Shown here one piece after another: positions 16,777 through 25,893 of a stretch of 42,968 bases of DNA. Both the position numbers and the translations under genes were made by a program. Source of the DNA: Ignavibacteria bacterium (GTDB lineage Bacteria > Bacteroidota > Ignavibacteria > Ignavibacteriales > Melioribacteraceae); the NCBI GenBank assembly GCA_009773205.1, contig WPAE01000009.1, forward strand, positions 1 through 42,968, written 5' to 3'. The notes under the pieces are model-generated. The model was not told the origin of the DNA and searched no databases. It saw nothing but the letters and a program-made list of their open reading frames with translations. The first letter of the stretch is position 1; every line of letters starts with the position of its first letter.

Positions 16777-18495
16777 ATGAAAAACTATTTTATAAAATGT
16801 TTTCTTGTTGCATCTCTCATTTTAAGTTCTGCAAGGTTACTAAACGGACAGGCAATAGAAACTAATGTTCCGGCATTGAAGGATGTTTTCAAAAATGATT
16901 TTTACATAGGCTGCCTGCTTTCTTATCCGCATATTGGTTTTGCTACAGATCCAGTTGTGCCGGGGCAAAGCGCTGTTGTTAGTTCAACAGGCGGCAATTT
17001 AATTAAGTATCACATGAATTCAATGTCGCCCGGCAACAATATGAAGCCGCAATACACTGTGGATTTATCCGGCAGTGCCGCTGCTTATAACACCGCTGCA
17101 ACTCAAGCTCTAAAAGATTCGATTAATGTAAACCCAATAATTAGATTTAATGGAAACTTAATTGCTCAGCTCAACTGGGCAAAGAGACAAGGTTTTACTT
17201 TTCGAGGACATACTTTAGTTTGGCATAGTCAAACTCCAGGCACAGCTTTTTTCAGAACGGGTTACTCATCAACTGGTGCGCGTCTTACAAAAGAAAAAAT
17301 GACTGAACGGATGGGAAATTATATTAAAGAAGTTATAAGAATTTTGCACGAATCTTGGCCCGGGTTACTTTCTGCTTTTGATGTAGTAAATGAAGCTGTT
17401 AACGATAGCGGAAACGATAGAACAACCGACAGCGAATGGTACATTACTTTTGGTGATAACTCATATTTGATGAAAGCTTTTGAATTAACAAGAAAGTACA
17501 CTTTGCAATATGGTGAACCACAAATAAAACTTTATTACAACGATTATAACACTCACGTTCCATCTAAAGCTGATGGGATTGTGAGAATATGCAAGCCAAT
17601 TTTTGATGCTGGATTCTTAGATGGAATCGGCATGCAAGACCATGATCAGATGAACTCACCTTCGGCAGCACAATGGATTGCGTCTTACAATAAGTTTTTT
17701 TCTGTTTGTAATGAGATGGCTGTAACTGAGCTTGATGTTTCTACTGGAAGCGGAACGAATAATCCACCAGCAAGCGTTTTGGCATCGCAGGCAAACCAAT
17801 ATGCCCAACTCTTTAAATGCTTTGTAGAAAGAAGCTATTTTTCCAAAAGAGGCAAAGTAATTAGTGTCTCGAAAGATGGGTTGAATGATCAGTACACATT
17901 TGTTACTAATCAATCTTCTTCTTTATGGGATACTAGAAACCAATGCAAGCCGGCGTTTTATGCTGTTGTGGATGTTGGCATTTATTACAACAAATTAGAT
18001 TCGTTATTGAACTTTACAAACACTCTTAAAGAAAATGATTACACTACCGCTTCGTGGACATCATATACAACAGCATTATCATCTTCTAAAGCTGTAAAAG
18101 GTTTTAATTATAACACAGGTGTTTCTGCGGCAGATGCTTTGAAAAAAGCTTTTACAGATTTGGATGCCTCTATAAAAAGTTTAGTGCTTAAAACCGCAGA
18201 TGTGCAAACAGAGTTTGGAATTCCTGTTAAGTATAAGCTTGAGCAGAACTATCCAAATCCTTTTAATCCAAGCACGGTAATTAGTTATCATTTGCCAGAG
18301 TCCGGACTGGTAACTTTAAGAGTATTTGATGTTTTAGGAAGTGTTGTTGCTGAGTTAGTAAATGAGTTCAAAGGTGCAGGCAAGTATAATTATGAGTTTG
18401 TAACAAGCAATTACCAACTTGTAAGCGGTGTTTATTTCTACAGTTTGGAGTGTGGAAATTTCAAAGATACTAAGAAATTCGTATTGCTGCGTTAG
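16777..18495 (+). CDS. GH10 endo-1,4-beta-xylanase with T9SS sorting domain
   Basis: A 572-residue secreted enzyme. The signal peptide is residues 1-25 (cleavage near NGQA). The GH10 barrel (about 35-420) carries the substrate-site motif GHTLVWHSQTP, the acid/base in FDVVNEAV (Glu206) and the nucleophile in MAVTELDVS (Glu318). The barrel is more divergent than those of the other two GH10 proteins here and has extra residues near the N-terminus. A helical linker of about 60 residues leads to a T9SS domain (about 487-572, YKLEQNYPNPFNPSTVI). It should cut the xylan backbone at the cell surface. Two terminators lie upstream, and the GH2 gene follows after a 33-bp gap. Confidence 0.92.
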   Translation: MKNYFIKCFLVASLILSSARLLNGQAIETNVPALKDVFKNDFYIGCLLSYPHIGFATDPVVPGQSAVVSSTGGNLIKYHMNSMSPGNNMKPQYTVDLSGSAAAYNTAATQALKDSINVNPIIRFNGNLIAQLNWAKRQGFTFRGHTLVWHSQTPGTAFFRTGYSSTGARLTKEKMTERMGNYIKEVIRILHESWPGLLSAFDVVNEAVNDSGNDRTTDSEWYITFGDNSYLMKAFELTRKYTLQYGEPQIKLYYNDYNTHVPSKADGIVRICKPIFDAGFLDGIGMQDHDQMNSPSAAQWIASYNKFFSVCNEMAVTELDVSTGSGTNNPPASVLASQANQYAQLFKCFVERSYFSKRGKVISVSKDGLNDQYTFVTNQSSSLWDTRNQCKPAFYAVVDVGIYYNKLDSLLNFTNTLKENDYTTASWTSYTTALSSSKAVKGFNYNTGVSAADALKKAFTDLDASIKSLVLKTADVQTEFGIPVKYKLEQNYPNPFNPSTVISYHLPESGLVTLRVFDVLGSVVAELVNEFKGAGKYNYEFVTSNYQLVSGVYFYSLECGNFKDTKKFVLLR

Positions 18496-18528
18496 TTAAT
18501 GCGATTCAATGAAAATTTTAAGGTTCCG

Positions 18529-21297
18529 ATGAAAACACAAAATGGATATAATTGCTTAAGTAGAAAAATATTTATCCTGCCGGTATTGCTTATTGCATTC
18601 TCTTGTGCACATATAACCGCACAAACAATTAAAGTGAAAAATACTCTTTCACGAGAGCGAATTTCCTTAAATGAAAAATGGTTCTTCTATAAATATGATT
18701 CTAATACAAAGACAGATGATTTGATCTACGACGTGCGCCCGGAAATAAATAATTTTTACGATGGCGTTCCAGCCGATACAAAACCAACCGAAGCTGAAAA
18801 TACTAAAACACATAATGCAGTTCTTAAACCTTGGATTTTACCAAGCGGAAATGATTTTATAAAAGATATTTCAAAACAGCATACACGCCCAGATGGAAAT
18901 CCAGGTAAAGATTTTTCTTTTGTTCAAAAAAAATTTGATGATAAAGAATGGGAAGTTGTAAATCTTCCGCACGATTGGGCAATTAAAGGTCCATTTTATG
19001 AAGGTGTGAATCCAAAAGTTGGAGGCGGAATGGGACGCCTGCCCAGCCACGGTGTAGCTTGGTACAGAAAGAAAATTACTTTTACAGATGATGACAAAGA
19101 CAAATCAATTTTTCTTGACGTTGATGGAGCTATGTCTTATGCTATTGTTTGGTTAAATGGAAATCTTGTTGGCGGCTGGCCTTATGGTTATTCATCTTGG
19201 CGTTTAGATCTTACTTCTTACATTTTACCGGGCGAAGTAAACCAGCTTGCAATCCGTTTGGATAACCCGAACAATTCATCGCGTTGGTATCCCGGCGGCG
19301 GCATATACCGTAATGTTTGGTTAACAAAAACTAATAAAATTAATGTAGCGCATTTGGGCACATTTATTACCACGCCTGAAGTATCTAAAGAAAATGCGTT
19401 AATTAAATACGAAGTTACAATTGATAATGATTCTAAATACGATGCAGATATTAAAACTGATACACAAATTTTTGCTCTCGATGAGAATGGCAAAAAAAGA
19501 GGAAAGGCTGCTGCTTCGTTCGAGCCAATTGATATTTTAATTGCGCCGGGCGAAAGCAAAAAAGTTGAAAGTTTAGTTAGACTGAAAAACCCAAAACTTT
19601 GGGGACCGCACCCAACTCAAACACCAAATTTGTATGCTGCAGTTACAACACTTTGGCAGAAAAGTAAAAAGATAGATGAATATGAAACTAAGTTTGGAAT
19701 TCGTTCACTTGGTTTTGACCCTAAAAACGGATTGTATGTTAATGACGAGTTAATAAAGTTTAAAGGTGTAAATCAACATCACGATTTAGGCGCACTTGGC
19801 GCAGCTTTTAATACACGCGCTGCTGAGCGCCAGCTTGAAATCTTACAAGAAATGGGATGCAATGCAATCCGCATGGCACATAATCCTCCCGCGCCAGAAC
19901 TGCTTGAATTAACAGACAAGATGGGCTTCTTAGTTGTTGATGAAGTTTTCGATTCGTGGATTCTCAAAAAAACTCCGTACGATTTTCATTTAATATTTCC
20001 GGATTGGTATGAACAGGATTTGCGGGCAATGATCCGCCGAGATCGTAATAATCCTTCTGTTGTAATGTGGAGTTACGGCAACGAAGTAGGCGAACAATAT
20101 ACTGACAGTAAAGGCGCTGCAATTGCAAAACAACTTCATGAGATTATTAAGGAAGAAGACACAACCCGGCCAACAACAAGCGCAATGAATTGGGCTAAGC
20201 CTGATATGCCTTTTCCGGAAGTGATGGATGTAATTGGGCTTAACTATCAAGGCGAAGGAATTAGACAAAGCCCGGAGTTTGAAGGCACAGAAAGGATTCG
20301 TACAGCGCCGCAGTACTCAGCTTTTTTTACAAAGTTTCCGGATAAAGTGATTTATAGCGCTGAGACCGCATCGGCAGCAAGCAGCCGCGGTGTTTATCTT
20401 TTTCCTGTAACTAAAGAAAATTCTTCTACAATACGCGAGAATAAAGGCGGAGATTCCAAAATTCATCACGTTAGTTCGTATGAGTTGTATGCGGTAGATT
20501 TTGGCTCATCGGCAGATAAAGTTTTTGCTTCGCTTGATAAACATCCTTTTGTTGCCGGAGAGTTTGTGTGGAATGGTTTCGACTACATTGGCGAACCAAC
20601 GCCTTATTACGATGCGCGTAGCTCTTACACCGGAATTATTGATTTAGCTGGATTCAAAAAAGATAGATTTTATCTTTATCAATCAAGATGGAGAACGGAA
20701 TTACCAATGGCGCACATTATTCCGCATTGGAACTGGCAAAATCGTTTGGGCGAAATTACTCCGGTTCATGTTTTTACTTCGGGCAATGAAGCAGAATTAT
20801 TTCTTAACGGCAACTCTCTTGGTAAGAAAATGAAAGCTCAGTATGAATACCGCTTACGCTGGGATGATGTTAAGTATGAGCCGGGCGAATTGAAAGTTAT
20901 TGCTTACAAGAACGGAAAGAAGTGGTCTGAAAATTCTGTTAGAACAACCGGAGAAGCGGAAACGTTAGAAATGTTGCCCGACAGAAACGCTATTTATGAT
21001 AATGGAAAAGATTTAGCTTTTATTACCATTGAAGTAAAAGATAAAAATGGTTTAACAGTTCCAACTGCTGAAAACAAAATAAAAATTATTGTTACCGGCG
21101 GCGGCGAGTTAGCTGCTACAGATAATGGCGACCCAACTAACTTTGTTCCTTTCCCTTCAAACGAAAGAGAAGCCTTTAGCGGAATGATGTTAGCGATTGT
21201 TCGTTCAATTCCCAATGATAAAACGCCGATTAACATTACGGCAAAATCTAATGGACTTATCGAATCGAAAATTGTAATTAGAAAAAAGAACAACTAA
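18529..21297 (+). CDS. GH2 family glycosidase (beta-galactosidase-like), secreted
   Basis: About 922 residues from the ATG at 18529, preferred because AAGG precedes it and the signal peptide begins there. An in-frame ATG at 18499 lacks a ribosome site. Cleavage is likely near ITAQ; the FSC before it is a poor lipobox. GH2 order is clear: sugar-binding jelly roll (LPHDWAIKGPF, GVAWYRKKI), immunoglobulin-like domain, then the TIM barrel (KFKGVNQHHDLGALG, MAHNPP) with acid/base in WSYGNEVGEQ (Glu519) and nucleophile in IYSAETAS (Glu612). Extra C-terminal beta domains follow. No T9SS tag is present, so a periplasmic location is likely. Galactosidase, exo-xylosidase or another exo-activity on xylan side chains is possible; the sequence alone does not decide. 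Confidence 0.85.
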   Translation: MKTQNGYNCLSRKIFILPVLLIAFSCAHITAQTIKVKNTLSRERISLNEKWFFYKYDSNTKTDDLIYDVRPEINNFYDGVPADTKPTEAENTKTHNAVLKPWILPSGNDFIKDISKQHTRPDGNPGKDFSFVQKKFDDKEWEVVNLPHDWAIKGPFYEGVNPKVGGGMGRLPSHGVAWYRKKITFTDDDKDKSIFLDVDGAMSYAIVWLNGNLVGGWPYGYSSWRLDLTSYILPGEVNQLAIRLDNPNNSSRWYPGGGIYRNVWLTKTNKINVAHLGTFITTPEVSKENALIKYEVTIDNDSKYDADIKTDTQIFALDENGKKRGKAAASFEPIDILIAPGESKKVESLVRLKNPKLWGPHPTQTPNLYAAVTTLWQKSKKIDEYETKFGIRSLGFDPKNGLYVNDELIKFKGVNQHHDLGALGAAFNTRAAERQLEILQEMGCNAIRMAHNPPAPELLELTDKMGFLVVDEVFDSWILKKTPYDFHLIFPDWYEQDLRAMIRRDRNNPSVVMWSYGNEVGEQYTDSKGAAIAKQLHEIIKEEDTTRPTTSAMNWAKPDMPFPEVMDVIGLNYQGEGIRQSPEFEGTERIRTAPQYSAFFTKFPDKVIYSAETASAASSRGVYLFPVTKENSSTIRENKGGDSKIHHVSSYELYAVDFGSSADKVFASLDKHPFVAGEFVWNGFDYIGEPTPYYDARSSYTGIIDLAGFKKDRFYLYQSRWRTELPMAHIIPHWNWQNRLGEITPVHVFTSGNEAELFLNGNSLGKKMKAQYEYRLRWDDVKYEPGELKVIAYKNGKKWSENSVRTTGEAETLEMLPDRNAIYDNGKDLAFITIEVKDKNGLTVPTAENKIKIIVTGGGELAATDNGDPTNFVPFPSNEREAFSGMMLAIVRSIPNDKTPINITAKSNGLIESKIVIRKKNN

Positions 21298-21551
21298 ATA
21301 ACGGAACGCAAGAGAGACTTAATACCGCCCATTTAACTTTCGAGATGTCTATCTACATAAAGTTGTATGGCGGACTTAGCCAATGATATTTTGCAAATCG
21401 GGAATACAGTATTTATAACAGTTTAATTCCCGCTTAAATTCTCTCTCTTTTTTCAGAAGTAATGAGAGAGCGTGAGCGTGGCTTGTGAGTAATTTGCAAT
21501 ATTAAACCGCTCTGCGTATCACAACTTAATAAAACTAAATTTGTGAAGAAT
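21298..21551. other. non-coding gap rich in inverted repeats
   Basis: A 254-bp gap with no ORF and three inverted repeats. A long imperfect hairpin runs from CCGCC (21325-21329) to GGCGG (21369-21373), enclosing AACTTT/AAAGTT (21335-21340/21359-21364) and ATGT/ACAT. CGGGAAT and ATTCCCG form a second, and CTCTCTC and GAGAGAG a third. No terminal repeat with a target duplication was found. It may hold a terminator for the GH2 gene and the promoter for the following GH10 pair. Confidence 0.4.
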
Positions 21552-22862
21552 ATGAAAACAATACTTTATGAGAAGCTGTTTACTTTCAGCATACTATTCG
21601 TTCTTTTGATTGTAACGATACTCACAACCAGAAGTTTAACTGCACAGCCGCTTGCAAGCGGGCAGTCTAAGTTTCTTGGCGCAGGCTCAAGTCATTTTCT
21701 TTGGAGATATTTTGATCAATATTGGAACCAGATAACTCCGGGCAACGAAGGAAAGTGGGGAGTTGTTTCTCCTTCAAAAGATACTTACAATTGGGGCAAC
21801 TTAGATAAGATTTATAATTATGCAAGAAACAGAAACTTACAGTTTAAGCAGCATACTTTTGTTTGGGGGCAGCAAGCTCCTGGTTGGGTAGCCTCGCTCG
21901 ATTCTGCATCTCAAAGAGCTTCTGTAGAACATTGGATTAAGTCATTTGGCGAACGATATCCGCTTACAGTTATGGCAGATGTTGTAAACGAACCTTTCCA
22001 CGCAGTTCCTTCTTACGCAAAAGGTCTTGGCGGAAACGGCAAAACCGGCTGGGATTGGGTAATTACCTCTTTTGAGCTTGCTAGAAAATACATGCCGCAA
22101 GGCTGCAAGCTTATCTTAAATGAGTATAATGTTCTTCATAGTAACACGGTTACAAATAACTATATCAATATCATCAACTTATTAAAGGACAGAAATCTTA
22201 TAGATGGAATTGGAATACAAGGACATTACTTTGAATTTAGAAGCCACATTGACGCATCAAGCAACATATATGTATGGAATGTAAATACGATTAAATCGAA
22301 TTTAGACAAACTTGCCGCAACAGGAATACCAATTTATATAACAGAGTTCGATATTGATGAAAAGGATGATGCAAATCAGCTTGCTTCATACAAATTATAT
22401 TTCCCTATTTTCTGGTCTCACCCAGCTGTAAAAGGGATTACTCTTTGGGGCTACATTAGCAGCGATGTTTGGTCTGCTCACCCAACAACTTTTTTGATAG
22501 TTGATGACGGTTCAAATGGAATTGAGCGCCCCGCTCTTAAATGGTTGAGAGATTATATAAACAACCCAACTAATGTTAAGGAAGCAGTTAATATTCCTGC
22601 TCGGTTTAAGTTAGAGCAAAACTACCCTAATCCTTTTAATCCAACAACGCGAATTAAATATTCAGTTTCTAAGAGTGCCCATGTATCACTTAAAGTTTAT
22701 AATCTGCTTGGGCAAGAAGTATCAACTTTGTTTGAAGGGAATAGACAGCCGGGCAATTATAATGCAACTTTTGATGGAAGCGGTTTAGCAAGCGGAGTAT
22801 ATTTATACAAGATGCAATCAGTGGAATTCTCGGAAGCTAAAAAACTAATGATTATAAAGTAA
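21552..22862 (+). CDS. GH10 endo-1,4-beta-xylanase with T9SS sorting domain
   Basis: About 436 residues from the ATG at 21552 (an in-frame GTG lies 9 bp upstream). The signal peptide ends near TAQP. The compact GH10 barrel (about 30-345) has the motifs FKQHTFVWGQQAP, ADVVNEPFHA with acid/base Glu147, LILNEYNV, and IYITEFDID with nucleophile Glu265. A T9SS domain (about 355-436, FKLEQNYPNPFNPTT and SGVYLYKM) follows directly without a binding module. Together with the adjacent GH10 gene 30 bp downstream it looks like a tandem duplicate: both mature proteins start PLAS and share a 54-nt block of near-identical DNA around the nucleophile. Confidence 0.93.
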   Translation: MKTILYEKLFTFSILFVLLIVTILTTRSLTAQPLASGQSKFLGAGSSHFLWRYFDQYWNQITPGNEGKWGVVSPSKDTYNWGNLDKIYNYARNRNLQFKQHTFVWGQQAPGWVASLDSASQRASVEHWIKSFGERYPLTVMADVVNEPFHAVPSYAKGLGGNGKTGWDWVITSFELARKYMPQGCKLILNEYNVLHSNTVTNNYINIINLLKDRNLIDGIGIQGHYFEFRSHIDASSNIYVWNVNTIKSNLDKLAATGIPIYITEFDIDEKDDANQLASYKLYFPIFWSHPAVKGITLWGYISSDVWSAHPTTFLIVDDGSNGIERPALKWLRDYINNPTNVKEAVNIPARFKLEQNYPNPFNPTTRIKYSVSKSAHVSLKVYNLLGQEVSTLFEGNRQPGNYNATFDGSGLASGVYLYKMQSVEFSEAKKLMIIK

Positions 22863-22892
22863 CGTATAACTACAAAAGTAAGTGAGTTTGAA

Positions 22893-24500
22893 ATGAACAA
22901 AAAAAGAGAAAGACAAAGTGTTAGTTCCTGCAATATTATTATAAAGCTTGTTATGTTAATTACGTTACTCGTTTTCGTGTCAATTAATAATTTACCGGCT
23001 CAGCCTCTTGCAAGCGCAAAGAGCAAGTTTGTTGGCAACATTATTGGCAATGCTTACAACATTCGTTCAGATTTTACCAAGTATTGGAACCAAGTTACGC
23101 CGGAAAATGCAAGTAAATGGGGAAGCGTAGAAGGAACTCCGGGCAGCTATAATTGGACTGCATTAGACCTCATCTACAATTTTGCTTTGAATAATAACAT
23201 CCCATTTAAGCATCATACGTTGGTTTGGGGGCAGCAGTACCCATCGTTTGTAGCAACATTAGATTCTGCCACGCTCTATCAAAGAATAGAAGCTTGGATT
23301 AAAATTTGCGGCGAAAGATATCCTAAAACAGCAATGGTTGATGTAGTTAATGAACCGCTTCATGCATTTACAGGCACCGGAGCAAATTTAATTAAAGCTC
23401 TTGGCGGCGCGGGTTCTACAGGTTGGGATTGGGTTGCAAAAGCTTTCGAATTAACAAGAAAGTATTGGCCTGCAAGCACAAAGCTAATTCTGAATGATTA
23501 TAATATTATTAACAGCGCAACTAAAACAAACAATCTTATAAGTATTGTAAATGTGCTTAAAGCAAAAGGATTGATTGACGGTATTGGAATACAAGCGCAT
23601 GGTTTTGAAGTTGACGGACCATCGCCCGCTACATTAAGCGGCAATTTAGATAAACTTGCCGCAACAGGAATTCCAATTTATATAACAGAGTTCGATCTTA
23701 GCAGTGCGGACGATGCAATTCATTTGCAAAAATACAGAACTATTTTTCCTGTATTGTATGAACATCCAGGCGTTGTTGGTATTACACTTTGGGGTTATGT
23801 CTTTGGTCAGACATGGAGAGCCGATGCACATTTACTTACAGATAGAAATGCTGAGAGGCCTTCGCTTCAATGGCTAAGAAATTATCTGCTTGCACCTTTT
23901 AGACCGGCTTTGCTTTATCCTGTAGGAACGAGAGATGAAGTTCGTAATCCAATAGTGAAATGGAGGGCTTCGCAATCGGCAACGGCGTATCGCTTACAAA
24001 TTTCAGATAATAGACTTCTTACAACTATGGTTGTAGATACAGTTGTTGCCGATACTGTTTTCCAATGCAAAACTCTTGAAAGCGGATCAACATATTACTG
24101 GCGTGTTAGCGCAAAAAATAATAAAGCCGATGGAGAATTTACCGCTGTTGCTAGCTTTGTAACCGGTTCTAAAATTGTGTCCGTTAAAAATGAACAATTG
24201 CCAAACTCTTTTGAACTAAAACAAAACTATCCAAATCCGTTTAATCCGAGCACAGTTATAAGCTACATAGTACCTGTAGCAAGCCGCGTAACTCTTAAAG
24301 TTTACGATGTATTAGGAAGAGAAGTGGCAACGTTAGTTGATGAATACATGCCGGCTGGAACTCACTCTACACTCTTCATGCCTCGACTGGCGAAAGAAAA
24401 GGCGGGCGCTCTTAGTTCTTCGTTCTCCTCCGGCGTTTACTTATACAGATTAGCAACACCAACTGCCGCAATAACAAAGAAAATGATATTAGTACAATAA
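22893..24500 (+). CDS. GH10 endo-1,4-beta-xylanase with fibronectin-like and T9SS domains
   Basis: A 535-residue secreted enzyme with a signal peptide ending near PAQP. The GH10 barrel (about 40-340) has FKHHTLVWGQQYP, VDVVNEPLHA with acid/base Glu154, LILNDYNI, and IYITEFDLS with nucleophile Glu266. A fibronectin-III-like module follows (about 345-430, AYRLQISDN and SGSTYYWRVSAKN), then a T9SS sorting domain (about 440-535, FELKQNYPNPFNPSTVI). The T9SS domain contains an unusual insertion (RLAKEKAGALSSSF) before the SGVYLYRL strand. It probably arose by tandem duplication with the preceding GH10 gene. The GH8 gene follows after 23 bp, so co-transcription is likely. Confidence 0.93.
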   Translation: MNKKRERQSVSSCNIIIKLVMLITLLVFVSINNLPAQPLASAKSKFVGNIIGNAYNIRSDFTKYWNQVTPENASKWGSVEGTPGSYNWTALDLIYNFALNNNIPFKHHTLVWGQQYPSFVATLDSATLYQRIEAWIKICGERYPKTAMVDVVNEPLHAFTGTGANLIKALGGAGSTGWDWVAKAFELTRKYWPASTKLILNDYNIINSATKTNNLISIVNVLKAKGLIDGIGIQAHGFEVDGPSPATLSGNLDKLAATGIPIYITEFDLSSADDAIHLQKYRTIFPVLYEHPGVVGITLWGYVFGQTWRADAHLLTDRNAERPSLQWLRNYLLAPFRPALLYPVGTRDEVRNPIVKWRASQSATAYRLQISDNRLLTTMVVDTVVADTVFQCKTLESGSTYYWRVSAKNNKADGEFTAVASFVTGSKIVSVKNEQLPNSFELKQNYPNPFNPSTVISYIVPVASRVTLKVYDVLGREVATLVDEYMPAGTHSTLFMPRLAKEKAGALSSSFSSGVYLYRLATPTAAITKKMILVQ

Positions 24501-24523
24501 ATAAAAATTAATTAGAGGTTTAC

Positions 24524-25783
24524 ATGTCTCGCGAAAACAAAATTCTCATTCTACTGCTCATGTTTTTGTTATCATTTTTCTGTACAAGATTAATTTTTGC
24601 CGGAGAGCCTTCTAAAGAAAGCAGAAAAAAAGGAGCTTTCTACACTGGAAAATATCCTAACCTTTTTAAGAAACTTCTTAACAAAAAGGATTCCGAAATA
24701 AACGACAAGATTGGTAAAGCATTTCAGCAGTTCTTCTACGGTAACGATGAAACAGAGCGGATTTACTATTCCGTTGAACCTGACATGGCTTATATAACAG
24801 ATATAAATAATAACGATGTACGTACAGAAGGTATGTCCTACGGAATGATGATTTCTGTTCAGATGAATAAGAAGAATGAGTTTGACAGATTATGGAAGTG
24901 GGCAAAAACTTATATGCAGCATCAAACAAAAAAGAGAGAAGGCTATTTTGCATGGCACTGTAGAACTGACGGAAGTAAAATAGACTCTAACTCTGCCTCG
25001 GATGGAGAAGTATGGTTTGTAACATCGCTCTTCTTTGCATCTGCTAGATGGGGAGACGGCGAGGGCATATATAATTACAAAAAAGAAGCTCAGCATATTC
25101 TTGATGCGATGTTAAACAAAATTGAATCATCAAATGTGCGCGGCGAAGTAACAAATATGTTTAACAAGAAAGCTAAACAAGTTGTTTTTGTGCCGAGCGG
25201 CGAAGCAGATGATTTTACCGATCCGTCTTATCATGTTCCTCATTACTACCAACTATGGGCAAGATGGGCAGATAAAGAAAATCAGTTTTGGCGGGATGTT
25301 GCAGATACAAGCAGAGCATTCTTGAAACGTGCTGTTCATCCGGTTACAGGATTAGCTCCAGATTATTCCCTTTTCGATGGAACGCCATTTAGGTTTGGAA
25401 ATGGAACACAACATAATTTTCAGTACGATGCTTGGCGCGTTGCTATGAATGTTGCATTAGACTACACTTGGTTCGCAAAAGATAAATGGGCGGTAATGCA
25501 GTCAAACCGTCTCCTCAATTTCTTTCACTCGATTGGTGTAAAAAAATTCGGTCAAGTTTATACATTGGATGGAAAACAATTAGTTGATGATCACAGCGCC
25601 GGTATTATTTCGATGAATGCTGTTGCTGCTTTAGCTTCAACTAATGATAACAGAAAAGAATTTGTACAAGAAATTTGGGATGTTGAACTACCAACCGGCA
25701 GATACAGATACTACGATGGAATTTTATATATGATGGCAATGCTTCAGTTGAGCGGCAATTTTAGAGTTTGGCATGTTAAGTAA
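24524..25783 (+). CDS. GH8 xylanase / reducing-end xylose-releasing exo-oligoxylanase
   Basis: A 419-residue GH8 (alpha/alpha)6-barrel protein with a signal peptide (about 1-27, cleavage near IFAG). Family catalytic positions are visible: general acid Glu102 in RTEGMSYGM, Asp160 in SASDGEVWF, and the base Asp302 in FQYDAWRVAMN. Length and motifs fit the GH8 subgroup that contains reducing-end exo-oligoxylanases (Rex) as well as endo-xylanases, but the distinguishing loop cannot be judged by eye. There is no T9SS tag, in contrast to the GH10 enzymes, so it is predicted to act on oligosaccharides in the periplasm. Confidence 0.88.
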   Translation: MSRENKILILLLMFLLSFFCTRLIFAGEPSKESRKKGAFYTGKYPNLFKKLLNKKDSEINDKIGKAFQQFFYGNDETERIYYSVEPDMAYITDINNNDVRTEGMSYGMMISVQMNKKNEFDRLWKWAKTYMQHQTKKREGYFAWHCRTDGSKIDSNSASDGEVWFVTSLFFASARWGDGEGIYNYKKEAQHILDAMLNKIESSNVRGEVTNMFNKKAKQVVFVPSGEADDFTDPSYHVPHYYQLWARWADKENQFWRDVADTSRAFLKRAVHPVTGLAPDYSLFDGTPFRFGNGTQHNFQYDAWRVAMNVALDYTWFAKDKWAVMQSNRLLNFFHSIGVKKFGQVYTLDGKQLVDDHSAGIISMNAVAALASTNDNRKEFVQEIWDVELPTGRYRYYDGILYMMAMLQLSGNFRVWHVK

Positions 25784-25785
25784 CT

Positions 25786-25836
25786 CACCTTACGCAAGGT
25801 GTCATTCCGAATCCGCTTTAGCAGATTCAGAATGAC
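25786..25836. repeat. paired palindromes between GH8 and esterase genes
   Basis: CACCTT and AAGGTG form a 6-bp stem with a 4-nt loop (25786-25801). GTCATTCCGAATC (25801-25813) then pairs with GATTCAGAATGAC (25824-25836) with one mismatch in 13. No clear T-run follows. The second palindrome has the form of a dispersed intergenic repeat and may also serve as a processing or termination signal. Confidence 0.5.
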
Positions 25837-25893
25837 AATAATTTACATTTCTGTGTAATGTGACTTAAGGAAATTAAAATTGTAAGAGGAAAA

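Noticed and set aside
18499-18528. Lipoprotein assignment for the GH2 enzyme from the FSC motif
   Set aside because: The lipobox is poor (A-F-S-C), and a standard cleavage site ITAQ, like that of its neighbours, follows directly.
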